This document shows positions 28,901-36,309 of a DNA stretch of 59,574 bases, piece by piece (position 1 is the first letter of the stretch; each line of letters begins with the position of its first letter). Made by a program: the position numbers and the translations under genes. The stretch comes from Roseateles subflavus (GTDB lineage: Bacteria; Pseudomonadota; Gammaproteobacteria; Burkholderiales; Burkholderiaceae_C): NCBI RefSeq assembly GCF_030285365.1, contig NZ_JASVDS010000011.1, positions 1 through 59,574 of the forward strand, read 5' to 3'. Under the pieces are notes generated by a model. It was not told the DNA's origin and searched no databases. It saw only the letters and a program-made list of their open reading frames with translations.

Positions 28901-29173
28901 GATGACAACCAGATACTTGGAACCAAACACCTGCTCGATGGTGTTCGTGGCCTTGATGAAGGGATGGCTCTGCGGCACGACAGACGCCGGGTTGATGATG
29001 ACCTGCTGCTTGGCGGCAAACAGCCCGAAGAACACCGTCAACAGCAGGATGACCGCAATGACGGCCTTGCGCCATTCAACGATCCACTCGACATACTTTT
29101 CAAGCTTGAGGCTGCTGGAGACGCCCCCGACCCCATGCGGGGTGTCCACAATGACTTGAGTCGCTTGGTTCAT
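25961..29173 (-). CDS. RND (MMPL-type) lipid exporter fused to a LolA-like domain
   Basis: 1070 aa. Residues 1-800 are an MMPL/RND transporter: N-terminal helix KAVIAVILLLTVFFGLFAAK, a periplasmic loop, five clustered helices including ILILAVAAGHAVQLLKRYYE, then a second repeat ending near 810 with AMAVGIGADYAIYLLYRMRE. Residues of about 828-1070 form an outer-membrane lipoprotein-sorting (LolA-like, PF17131-type) domain with TMRLVRFDAPADIKGTSTLL, DDDMWVYLPAMKKVRRL and GTDFSYGDVMGH. These are usually two proteins. The fusion suggests that lipid handed over by the pump is carried straight across the periplasm to the beta-barrel encoded next. It lies 18 bases after the acyl-CoA ligase gene. Confidence 0.88.
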   Translation of the reverse strand: MNQATQVIVDTPHGVGGVSSSLKLEKYVEWIVEWRKAVIAVILLLTVFFGLFAAKQQVIINPASVVPQSHPFIKATNTIEQVFGSKYLVVIGVTPKQGDALQAPVLAAVQRMTDKLYASSSVSKNTLLSLASRQAKGISGTADGFEARPLLTAGQLPATAEAVAALKQRIEQNPIYRETVVSKDWRTATIMVELKENPNGFGAMLADLRKILGEESAKDFDISLSGNPVFLHQAEVFADRINWLFPIAVLVIGLLHYEAFRTRQGLILPLVTALLSVVWGVGVMGLMKIPLDIFNSPTPILILAVAAGHAVQLLKRYYEHYIDLVKVHGMEPAQANRRATVQSLSAVGPVLVIAGGVAALGFFSLVVFEVETVRAFGVFTGIGILTAVILEFTFTPAVRASLKPPSLAQIDTETKVRFWDRLAGRFASLALNHKQRGLALLSLMVIVGIALVGGQRVHVDNASKSFFAESLPLQRDDTLLNAQTGGTNVLYVMVDTQASDGIKQPEVLTAIHRLQQFANGQPIVGKTLSIDDFLIRMHQAANGEKRDAEMPADRDLIAQYLFLYSMSGDPEDFNAHVDYGYRRAKISIMLRTNSNAEIDALVKDLQKQTRQLFPTHVAVSFGGEVAQTLAVTEVMVRSKLLNIAQILGVIFAVAVIAFRSVLAGALVLAPLLVVLSLLFGAMGFFGVPLNIPNSLISAMAVGIGADYAIYLLYRMREYVASGLTLEDSVRKALLTAGKACLFVATAVAGGYAVLLCSYDYKVHTWLSSFIVLAMLVSVFSALLIIPSVVLMARPSFIFKRRSSDLAAVLLVVVASAGFLTYSRVAWSATVDATQVMERNTAVTRFSTSEAMAEFVLENKEGARRTRQAAMATKLQPNQVDTMRLVRFDAPADIKGTSTLLIERSGKDDDMWVYLPAMKKVRRLVASNKRDSFIGTDFSYGDVMGHRVQDWKHSLQADQMRDGVPHYVVESLPASDAIKSESAYSKRVTWIRKDNFSTSYVETFDLGGQPYKRFTFSDTKLVDAANGKWQPMRAVGANLQTGHSTTITFTDFRVGGTVADDKFSPNSLSAQ

Positions 29174-29191
29174 GGTGTGTCTCTTTGCTTG

Positions 29192-30715
29192 TTATGCCGC
29201 CGGACGCCCAGCGGAGATCTCGCGCGCCAGCAGGTCGGCCAGTTGCTGCTTCTTGACCTTGGCAGAGGCGGTGTAGGGAAACTCACGGACCTGGACGAAG
29301 TGGCGCGGCCGCCAGCCCTGGTACGCGCCGGCTAGCCGACGCTCCAAGGCCTCGATGCACGCGGCCGGGTCGGCCCCTTCCGCCAGGATCAAGGCGATGG
29401 CGGGCGCTTCATCCGCCAGCTTCACGAGGGCGACGTCCCGGACACCCGGGATGCGACACAGGTGTTCGACCTCCGAGGCACTGACCACCACTCCACCGGT
29501 CTGGGCCGGACGCAGGCTCTCGACCATCCTGTCGACCACCTGCAGACGGCCGTCGCCATTCCACAAGGCCCGGTCGCCACTGCACAGCCAGCCGCCGGGC
29601 TCCTCCGCCCGTTGAGCGATCCAATGTCCACGCACCTTGAGTTCCCCACTGCCCAGCGGGCAGTCCGCCTCGGTGCTGACATCACACTCGACACCAAACA
29701 CCGGGCGCCCATGCAGCAAGGGGCGCGCAGGCTGGTGGACTTCGATGGTGGCCAGTGGCGATGTCTCCGTCATGCCCCAGGCATGGCGGACTTCCACCCC
29801 CAGTCCATGGCTGATGAAGTCAGCCACCGCGCTCGGCAGACGGGTGCCGCCGACGATCGTCTTGCGCAAGGTCGTGAACTTCAGCCCCTGGGCTTGCATA
29901 TAGGCCGCCAAGGCCAACCAGTGCGCTGACACCGCACCCAGGATGGTCGCGCCCTGCCCTTCAATCCACTGGTACCACTGCGCGGGGTCCCGGCTGGGGG
30001 GCACCAAGAGCAGGTCCGCACCCACCAGTGGGCAGACGAAGGGGGCACCCCAGGCGCTGGCGTGGAAGGTCTGCATCAGCGGCATGACCCGGTCTGCACG
30101 GCTCACACCGAGCGCATCGGGCAGTGCGCAAGCCCAGGCATGCAACACCGTCGAGCGATGGGTGTACAGGGCCGACTTGGGCACCCCGGTCGTGCCAGAG
30201 GTGTAGCAGACGAACGAGGGCCAGGTCTCCTCGACCCGCTGTGCGCCGAGCAGCGCTCCCGAAGCCGGCGTCACCATCGGCCAGCGAGGCGCGTCGCAGG
30301 GCAGCACGCGAGCCAGGTCCTGGGTGGCTGCGTCATAGAGCACGGCCTTGAACCGGTTCGATTGCACGATGGCTGCCAGGTGGGCCGCCTCGTGCAGCGG
30401 ATTCAGCAAATGCGTCACCAGACCCAGTCGCAGCGCGCCGTAGAGCCAGGCCAGTTGCTCCGCTGAGCTGAACCCCAGGTTGACGATGGCATCGCCCGCT
30501 GCGAGGCCGTGACTACGAAGCTCGTACGAGATCCGGTCCGCCTGCTGAGCAAGATCGGCGTAGCTGGTCTCACGCACCGTCCCGGTGGCGTCAAGACTGG
30601 TCACCCGCTTGTCGGCATGAACACGTGCGGCGTGCTCCAGGAGGGCGTGCACTTGAAGTGCTTGGAACTCCACCTTGGCAGAGACCGCCGCAGAAAGGGC
30701 ATGTGAGGTAGTCAT
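29192..30715 (-). CDS. Acyl-CoA synthetase (AMP-forming fatty-acid ligase)
   Basis: 507 aa ANL-superfamily ligase that activates a carboxylic acid via acyl-AMP to acyl-CoA. It has the P-loop YTSGTTGVPKS, ATP/substrate motif WGMTETSPLATIE, hinge GDRALWNGDGRLQVVDR and the C-terminal catalytic lysine in PYTASAKVKKQQL. Length and motifs match medium/long-chain acyl-CoA synthetases. It is first in the leftward run with the RND-LolA exporter. Its promoter shares a box with pstS, and the predicted -10 ends six bases before the ATG, so the message may be leaderless. There is no convincing Shine-Dalgarno sequence. Confidence 0.9.
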   Translation of the reverse strand: MTTSHALSAAVSAKVEFQALQVHALLEHAARVHADKRVTSLDATGTVRETSYADLAQQADRISYELRSHGLAAGDAIVNLGFSSAEQLAWLYGALRLGLVTHLLNPLHEAAHLAAIVQSNRFKAVLYDAATQDLARVLPCDAPRWPMVTPASGALLGAQRVEETWPSFVCYTSGTTGVPKSALYTHRSTVLHAWACALPDALGVSRADRVMPLMQTFHASAWGAPFVCPLVGADLLLVPPSRDPAQWYQWIEGQGATILGAVSAHWLALAAYMQAQGLKFTTLRKTIVGGTRLPSAVADFISHGLGVEVRHAWGMTETSPLATIEVHQPARPLLHGRPVFGVECDVSTEADCPLGSGELKVRGHWIAQRAEEPGGWLCSGDRALWNGDGRLQVVDRMVESLRPAQTGGVVVSASEVEHLCRIPGVRDVALVKLADEAPAIALILAEGADPAACIEALERRLAGAYQGWRPRHFVQVREFPYTASAKVKKQQLADLLAREISAGRPAA

Positions 30716-30720
30716 GGCGG

Positions 30721-30766
30721 CATGCTAGGGAGACCCGACGCCGCCCTCAATGGAAGCGATGTACTA
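30721..30766 (-). promoter_or_regulatory. Predicted activator box and -10 for the acyl-CoA ligase
   Basis: Minus strand: TAGTACATCGCTTCCATT (30766-30749), then 17 bases, then TCCCTAGCAT (30731-30722). The box and downstream element recur upstream of pstS with the same spacing. If TAGCAT is the -10, the box centres near -43, the usual place for a class II activator. Confidence 0.55.
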
Positions 30767-30806
30767 CGCGCCCCACGCGGTCCGGACCATCCCTAGGGTC
30801 AGGTGT

Positions 30807-31652
30807 TCAAGCGAACTTGAGATAGGCGCTCGTGAGGTCTTCCGCCGGGTCCTCGAAGATCGCGTCGGCGTCACCGAACTCGATCATTCGACCGACACCG
30901 TCGACCTTCCACATCACCCCCAGCTTGCTGGCCAGACGGCGCGCCTGGGCAAGGCTATGGGTGACCATGAGGACGGTGTGTGTGGTGGAGAGCTTCTGGA
31001 TCAGTTCCTCGATGCGCTGCGTGGCGATGGGATCCAGCGCGCTGCAGGGTTCGTCCATCAGCATGACCGTCGGATTCAGCACCAGGGCGCGCGCCAGACA
31101 CAAGCGTTGCTGCTGGCCGCCGGACAAGGCCATGGCGCTGTCTTGCAGGCGTCCCCGGACCTCCTCCCACAAGCCCACTTCCTCCAGCGCCCGCTTGATT
31201 CTGTCGTCGCGCTCCTCCCGGTCCTTCACCCCATGCTGCTTCAGTGCGAACTCCAGGTTCCGCCAGATGGAGAACGGGAAGGGATTCGGCCGTTGGAACA
31301 GCATGCCCACCTGCCGGCGCAAGTGCACGACATCGCGCTCGATCCATGTGTCCCGAAGCCAGCTGATGCCCACGGAACCATCGACACAGCAGCCGGGCAC
31401 CATGTCCGTCAACCGGTTGATGCAACTCAGCACTGTCGACTTCCCGCAGCCGGAGGGCCCGATGAGCGCCGTGATGGCATTGCGCGGCGCATCGAAGCTC
31501 ACGTCTTCGACAACCGCCTGTCTACCGTAGCGAACCGAGATGTTCCGGACTTCCAGGGCCCCTGCTGAAGCGGCGCGCCGCCTGCCGGTGGCTTCATGCA
31601 AGTAGGTCACGGACGCTCGCTCCAATGAGCTTTGTGCAGGTGTGTTCGTCAT
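30807..31652 (-). CDS. pstB: Phosphate-type ABC transporter ATP-binding protein
   Basis: 281 aa. Walker A is IGPSGCGKST, then the family-specific FQRPNPFPFSIWRNL, signature ALSGGQQQRLCLARAL and Walker B VMLMDEPCSALDP. It energises uptake of phosphate or its analogue arsenate. The start overlaps the permease stop by ATGA. In arsenite-oxidase islands a dedicated pst copy is common and is usually taken to secure phosphate in the presence of arsenate. It is followed by the ligase promoter, with no clear terminator. Confidence 0.92.
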   Translation of the reverse strand: MTNTPAQSSLERASVTYLHEATGRRRAASAGALEVRNISVRYGRQAVVEDVSFDAPRNAITALIGPSGCGKSTVLSCINRLTDMVPGCCVDGSVGISWLRDTWIERDVVHLRRQVGMLFQRPNPFPFSIWRNLEFALKQHGVKDREERDDRIKRALEEVGLWEEVRGRLQDSAMALSGGQQQRLCLARALVLNPTVMLMDEPCSALDPIATQRIEELIQKLSTTHTVLMVTHSLAQARRLASKLGVMWKVDGVGRMIEFGDADAIFEDPAEDLTSAYLKFA

Positions 31653-32539
31653 GTAGTTTTCCCTGTTTGGCATCCCGCGCCACAACCCGACAGGCGCGAT
31701 TGCAGCCAGTGCATCGACAGCTGCGTCACCGCAGAGATCAGCATCAGCAACGCCACCAGCACCAGGGCCGCCCCGTAGGCGTTTCGCATGCCGCCAGGCA
31801 CGTTCGTCGCGAGTTCGTAGACATGGACTGAGACACTGCGGCCCGAATCGAACAGCGCTTGAGGCATGCGATCGGAGTAGCCGCTGGTGAACAGCAACAC
31901 CGCCGTCTCGGCGACGGCGCGTGTCAGCGCAAGAAGGACGGCCCCCGTGAGCGCGGGCAAGGCCACAGGAATCGAGATGCGGTGCAGGACCGTCAAGCGG
32001 TCCAGCCCCAGGGCAGCCCCCGCCATGCGGTAGGTCGGCCCCAGGGATTCGAGCGCCAGCGCAAAGCCTCTGGCCAGCGTGGGCAGGATCATGCAAGCCA
32101 GCGCAGCCCCGCCTGCCATCAACGAGTAGCCCCAACCCAGTTGCCTGCAAAAGAGCGTGAGTCCGAACAGGCCAAACACGATGGACGGCACGCCGGCCAG
32201 GACATCGAGACTGCCGCGAACGAACAGGCTGGCCAGGCCGTTCTGGGGCAGCACCTCGACTTGCAGGATCGCCAGCGCCCAAGCCACGGGTATGGCGAAG
32301 AGCATGCTGATGCCGACAATCCACAGGGTCGACACCAGCATGGGGGCGATGCCGCCGGCGCGGCCGGCATCAGCCGGCGCACGGGTGAGGAACTCCCACG
32401 ACACCGACGGCAGACCTTGAACCACCACGGACACCAGCGGCCATGCCAACACCGCCAGCCCGAGCAGGCAAAGGAGCCAGCGTGCCGCCGTCCAGAAAAG
32501 CACGGAGCCCCGCTGGCGTCGAGGCAGCGCCGCGCTCAT
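31649..32539 (-). CDS. pstA: Phosphate-type ABC transporter permease
   Basis: 296 aa inner-membrane subunit with about six helices and the EAA-type loop (LESLGPTYRMAGAALGLDRL). It also carries GVPSIVFGLFGLTLF, characteristic of PstA. It overlaps both pstC and pstB by four bases. Confidence 0.9.
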   Translation of the reverse strand: MSAALPRRQRGSVLFWTAARWLLCLLGLAVLAWPLVSVVVQGLPSVSWEFLTRAPADAGRAGGIAPMLVSTLWIVGISMLFAIPVAWALAILQVEVLPQNGLASLFVRGSLDVLAGVPSIVFGLFGLTLFCRQLGWGYSLMAGGAALACMILPTLARGFALALESLGPTYRMAGAALGLDRLTVLHRISIPVALPALTGAVLLALTRAVAETAVLLFTSGYSDRMPQALFDSGRSVSVHVYELATNVPGGMRNAYGAALVLVALLMLISAVTQLSMHWLQSRLSGCGAGCQTGKTT

Positions 32540-33423
32540 GGGCGCCTCCGTGCCATCAGCGGCAGCGCATCACGCAGCAGGACCAGCACACCAACCAGAA
32601 GCAGGATCAGCAGACCGGCCACGAACAGCGCACTTCGATGCGCCCCCATGGCGTAGGGCATCTCCAGGGCGATGTTGGCCGTCAGCGTTCGAACGGGGTC
32701 CGTCACGCTGGAAGGAACCTGAGGGATGTTGCCGCACACCATGAGCACCACCATGGTCTCCCCGATGGCCCGCGCGGCGCCAAGGATCAGGGCTGCCAGC
32801 AGGCCCGACCGGGCGGCAGGCGTGACCAGGTGGACGACTGCATGGGTTCTGGACACGCCGAGCGATTCCGCCGCCTGAAGCATCGAGTGTGAGGTGGCCT
32901 GGAACGCTTCCATCATCATGAGGGTGACGGTCGGCAGGATCATCACGGCAACGACCAACATGCCTGCCAGAAGGCTCGCCCCCGGCGGCCGCCACTGCCC
33001 GACCATGGGCACGATGGACCCCACCCCCCAGAGCCCGAAGACCACCGTGGGGATGGAAGCACTGCCCTCCACCAGCTTGCCAACCAGCAGCCGGCCGCGA
33101 GCGCCAAGAAAGAAGGTGTGCTGAACCGCCAGAGCCCAGCCGACGGGGGCCGCGAACAGCACGGCGCCGACCGTCAGCAGCAGGCTGGCCAGCACCATCG
33201 TGCCCATGCCGTAGCTGCCGTCCCGCGGCCACCATTCGGTGTCGAGCAGGAACGTTCCCATGCCCACCTGCTGAATCAGCGGCGCGGCCTCCGCAGCGAG
33301 AAAGGCGGCGATGAGCAGCACAATGACCGAGCCCAGGCCCGCCAGCCCGATCAACACCGTCCAGGCCGCGCGTGTGCGGATGCGCACGCCCGGCACGGCA
33401 TGGGTCGCAGCAGGGGAAAGCAT
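32536..33423 (-). CDS. pstC: Phosphate-type ABC transporter permease
   Basis: 295 aa inner-membrane subunit. It has GSASIPTVVFGLWGVGSIVP and the coupling loop AAESLGVSRTHAVVHLVTP, both typical of PstC, then RAIGETMVVLMVCGN. It forms the channel with PstA. The start overlaps nothing, but pstS ends 15 bases upstream, so the four genes form one operon. Confidence 0.9.
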   Translation of the reverse strand: MLSPAATHAVPGVRIRTRAAWTVLIGLAGLGSVIVLLIAAFLAAEAAPLIQQVGMGTFLLDTEWWPRDGSYGMGTMVLASLLLTVGAVLFAAPVGWALAVQHTFFLGARGRLLVGKLVEGSASIPTVVFGLWGVGSIVPMVGQWRPPGASLLAGMLVVAVMILPTVTLMMMEAFQATSHSMLQAAESLGVSRTHAVVHLVTPAARSGLLAALILGAARAIGETMVVLMVCGNIPQVPSSVTDPVRTLTANIALEMPYAMGAHRSALFVAGLLILLLVGVLVLLRDALPLMARRRP

Positions 33424-33438
33424 CGGGGCCCCGCCTGT

Positions 33439-34287
33439 TCAGCGGCTGGTGGGCACGAAGAACTGACCCGTGATGATGGCCCGCGCCTTGTCGCTGCTGG
33501 CTGCAGCCAGGAGGTCCTTCAGCTCGGCCGCATGTTCGGGCTTGAACACCAGGTTGAGCTCGCGGGTGATGGGGTAGCTGCCTTGAGCCACGGCCTGCGT
33601 GCTTGGAACATGCCCGTCCAGGCTGATCAGGCGAATGCTGGCACCATGCGCTGCCTCGTACTCGGCGGTGCCGATCGACACGTAGCCGATGCCCGCAGGG
33701 GTGACCGAGACCGTCTGGATGCCTTGCTGGTTGTCGCCGATGACCACCTGTGCCTTGATGTCCTTGTACTTGACACCGAAGTAGTGGCTGAAGATCTCCA
33801 AGGTCGATCGGCCCTCGGCCTTGCTGACCACCGAGATGGGCTGGTCCTGCCCGCCGACTTGCTTCCAGTTCGTGATGGACCCGGTGTAGATGCCAACCAC
33901 CTGTTCCTTGGACAGCGCACTGACCGGATTGGACTTGTGGACGATCAGCGCGAGGCCGTCCTTGGCGATCAGCAGCTTGCCCAGATCCGACTCGTCCGGC
34001 TTCAACTCGCGGGACACCATCCCGAGCCGGGCGGTCCCCTGGCGGACATCCGTGACCCCGCGCGAACTGCCGCCCGACTGGACGTCGATGCGCGCCCCCG
34101 GATGATCGGCCTCGTAGACCTTGGCCAGCTCGCTCATCAAGGGAGCGATGGTGCTGGACCCGACCACGGTCAGCTTCAGCGCTTCCGCGCCCTTTGCCTG
34201 CTCGGAACGACCACAAGCCGCCAGTGTGACGACGGCGGCGGCCACGGCCGCACGAATGGCTTGGCGCCTCGGATGTCCAGTACCCAT
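33439..34287 (-). CDS. pstS: Phosphate/arsenate-type periplasmic binding protein, predicted lipoprotein
   Basis: 282 aa. The signal sequence ends in a lipobox (LAAC, Cys25), so it should be membrane-tethered. Oxyanion-loop motifs include TVVGSSTIAPLMSELAKVYE and GGSSRGVTDVRQGTARLGMV, with SRELKPDE. It starts at ATG 34287 with GGGAGAAGAG 7 bases upstream. Its promoter carries the box shared with the acyl-CoA ligase. Whether it prefers phosphate over arsenate cannot be judged by eye. Confidence 0.88.
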   Translation of the reverse strand: MGTGHPRRQAIRAAVAAAVVTLAACGRSEQAKGAEALKLTVVGSSTIAPLMSELAKVYEADHPGARIDVQSGGSSRGVTDVRQGTARLGMVSRELKPDESDLGKLLIAKDGLALIVHKSNPVSALSKEQVVGIYTGSITNWKQVGGQDQPISVVSKAEGRSTLEIFSHYFGVKYKDIKAQVVIGDNQQGIQTVSVTPAGIGYVSIGTAEYEAAHGASIRLISLDGHVPSTQAVAQGSYPITRELNLVFKPEHAAELKDLLAAASSDKARAIITGQFFVPTSR

Positions 34288-34316
34288 GGATGACTCTTCT
34301 CCCTTGAAGGCCGCAG

Positions 34317-34361
34317 ATGCTAGGGAAGAGTCGCCTGCCAGTGAATGGAATCTATGTACTA
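34317..34361 (-). promoter_or_regulatory. Predicted activator box and -10 for pstSCAB
   Basis: Minus strand: TAGTACATAGATTCCATT (34361-34344), 17 bases, then TCCCTAGCAT (34326-34317). The box is 16 of 18 identical to the one before the acyl-CoA ligase, and the second element is 10 of 10. It lies in the 175-base divergent region between pstS and the ADO homologue. Confidence 0.55.
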
Positions 34362-34462
34362 TTTCACGAATCAAGGGGGTGCCAAACAATCCTGCGCAAC
34401 AACTCAGGCTGCGGACTTCACACGTCCACTGCCTTTCCCAACTCATGAATGGAGATTGCGCA

Positions 34463-35302
34463 ATGAACGATATCGCCGACGTCGAAGGCGTCCAAAGCCC
34501 CGTGGACCTGCGTGGGGGCAGCCGCCGCGAAGAGTTGAGCGGTGCGCACGGCACGGGCTATTTCAATCTGCTCTCCTACATCACGTCCAACGCCATCTCC
34601 GGCGAGATCATGGCCGTCGAGAACTACTCGGAGATGGTGCCGCTGATGGCCGACACCGAGTCGAAGATCGAGACGGTGAAGCAGGCCCATGAAGAGTCCA
34701 AGCACATCCTGATGCTGGCGAGCCTGGGCAAGCGCCATGACTACCACGTGATGCGCGAGATCGTTGAACCCCAGTGGTACAACATCCGCCGCCACTTCAG
34801 CACCGCGGTGGCCAACAAGGACCTCGCCGCCTGCCTGGTGATCCAGGACCTGATGACGGAAACGATGGCCATCGTGCTGTACAAGACGCTCGTCCGCCAA
34901 GGCGACCCTGACACCTCTGCCCTCGCCGCGAAGATCCTGGAAGACGAGCTGGAGCACCTGGACATCGGCATGCAGCGCATCAAAGGCATGCTGGCGCGCG
35001 ATTCGGAGGGCGTCCACGAAAGCCTGAAGTGGGCCCACCACCGCGTGATGCCCGAGCTCTTCAGCATGGTCAGCACCAGCTGCCATTTCCTGTGCGACCG
35101 CCTGAACATCGACTGTGGCGCGCTGTCCCTCGGCGAGCTCAAGACCGACATTGACGCCATCCGGGTCGAAGCCCTGGACGCCTACATCGAGACGTTGGAC
35201 AAGGCCGGCTTCGACCCGCGCATCACGGCGGATCTCATCGAGTCCATGCAAGCCTACGGCGGCACCCCGGCCGGCGCTCCGGCAGCAACCGCCACCCACT
35301 GA
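34463..35302 (+). CDS. Ferritin-like diiron protein, homologue of aldehyde-deformylating oxygenase (ADO)
   Basis: 279 aa. All six diiron ligands of cyanobacterial ADO are present: Glu48 (SGE), Glu78 and His81 (EESKH), Glu133 (MTETMA), Glu162 and His165 (EDELEHLD). Spacings are 30, 3, 52, 29 and 3; in the Synechococcus enzyme they are 28, 3, 52, 29 and 3, from memory. CLVIQDLMTETMAIVLY and ALDAYIETLDKAGFDPR also align with ADO. ADO turns a Cn fatty aldehyde into a Cn-1 alkane plus formate. GGAG lies 8-9 bases before ATG 34463. The reductase two genes downstream and the divergent acyl-CoA ligase could supply the aldehyde. The family is rare outside cyanobacteria, so a changed substrate is quite possible. 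Confidence 0.82.
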   Translation: MNDIADVEGVQSPVDLRGGSRREELSGAHGTGYFNLLSYITSNAISGEIMAVENYSEMVPLMADTESKIETVKQAHEESKHILMLASLGKRHDYHVMREIVEPQWYNIRRHFSTAVANKDLAACLVIQDLMTETMAIVLYKTLVRQGDPDTSALAAKILEDELEHLDIGMQRIKGMLARDSEGVHESLKWAHHRVMPELFSMVSTSCHFLCDRLNIDCGALSLGELKTDIDAIRVEALDAYIETLDKAGFDPRITADLIESMQAYGGTPAGAPAATATH

Positions 35303-35368
35303 CTGTTGACGCAGCCACATGCGCACCCCTGAGCGATCGGGGGTGTGCATGGACTTTGGAGCAAGCCC

Positions 35369-36280
35369 ATGGGTGACTGGTTCATTGAGTTCCTGAAATT
35401 TCTGATCATGGATGGGACCCTTCTGGTGGGGCTCTTCCTGCTCATCACCTGGGCCGTGGTGCTGCTTCAGCAGCGACTTCCCTTCCAGCAGACGCAAAGC
35501 CGTCTCGTGGGCTCGTCGGGCTGGGGGGCTTCGTTTGCGGCGAGCGTGGGGGGCGTGATCACGCCGTTCTGCTCATGCTCGACCATCCCCGTTCTCAACG
35601 GGATGCTGCGGGCGGGTGTCGGATTCGCTCCGAGCTTCGCCTTCCTGGTCTCGTCCCCGGTGGTGAACGAGGGGGTTCTGATCTTGCTGTTCTCCACGGG
35701 ACGCTTTGTCGCAGGGGTGACCTTCCTCGTGGTGGGGCTCATCCTGACCACGACCGCGGGCGTGGTCGCTCAGAAGCTGGGACTGGATCGTCACATCGTG
35801 AACAAGCCGAGCACCTTGGCGGCGGGCACCTTCGTGGGCAGTGCCACGCCGTCGTGGCCCGGCTGGAAGGCCGCAGGCAAGTTCGCCTGGCTTTCGGCGG
35901 TCCAGGAGCTGCGTGGCGTCGGCACCTACCTCGCCGTCGGTCTTCTCGTCGGCGGCGTGATCTATGGCGCCGTCCCCAAGGAGATGCTTGGCTCGGCGGT
36001 CGGCACGGTGCCGGACTGGGCGCTCTACCTGATCTGCTCGCTGATCGGCCTGCCGCTCTATGTCTCGCCGATCGCTGCCATTCCCATCGGCTTTGCACTC
36101 ATCGAGAAGGGCTTCCCCGTTGGCCCTCTCGTCACGTTCCTCGTGGCGGCCATCGGCACAAGTCCCCCGGAGATCGTCCTGCTCATGCGGATGTTCCGGC
36201 TTCCCCTGGTGCTTGCGCACACCGTCACCGTTGTCCTTTGCGCCCTGCTGCTCGGCATTGCCGTTGCCCTTGCTCTTTGA
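35369..36280 (+). CDS. DUF318/ArsP-type permease
   Basis: 303 aa with about eight membrane helices. The family signature is TPFCSCSTIPVLNGML, with the conserved CSCS, and SSPVVNEGVLILLFSTGRF. The superfamily includes ArsP, which exports trivalent organoarsenicals, and YraQ-like permeases often paired with a thioredoxin-fold protein in arsenic operons. Here the next gene encodes such a protein. GGAG lies upstream of ATG 35369. Its neighbours (ArsM-like protein, arsenite oxidase) favour an arsenic-containing substrate, but the signature alone does not prove it. Confidence 0.8.
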   Translation: MGDWFIEFLKFLIMDGTLLVGLFLLITWAVVLLQQRLPFQQTQSRLVGSSGWGASFAASVGGVITPFCSCSTIPVLNGMLRAGVGFAPSFAFLVSSPVVNEGVLILLFSTGRFVAGVTFLVVGLILTTTAGVVAQKLGLDRHIVNKPSTLAAGTFVGSATPSWPGWKAAGKFAWLSAVQELRGVGTYLAVGLLVGGVIYGAVPKEMLGSAVGTVPDWALYLICSLIGLPLYVSPIAAIPIGFALIEKGFPVGPLVTFLVAAIGTSPPEIVLLMRMFRLPLVLAHTVTVVLCALLLGIAVALAL

Positions 36281-36309
36281 TTGACCGTCACACCAACCAG
36301 GAGACCCCC

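Noticed and set aside
34371-34386. Possible sigma-54 promoter before pstS (minus strand TGGCAC-N4-TTGAT)
   Set aside because: The spacing between GG and the second element is one base short and the invariant GC is GA. Classical aio islands use sigma-54, but this site does not fit.
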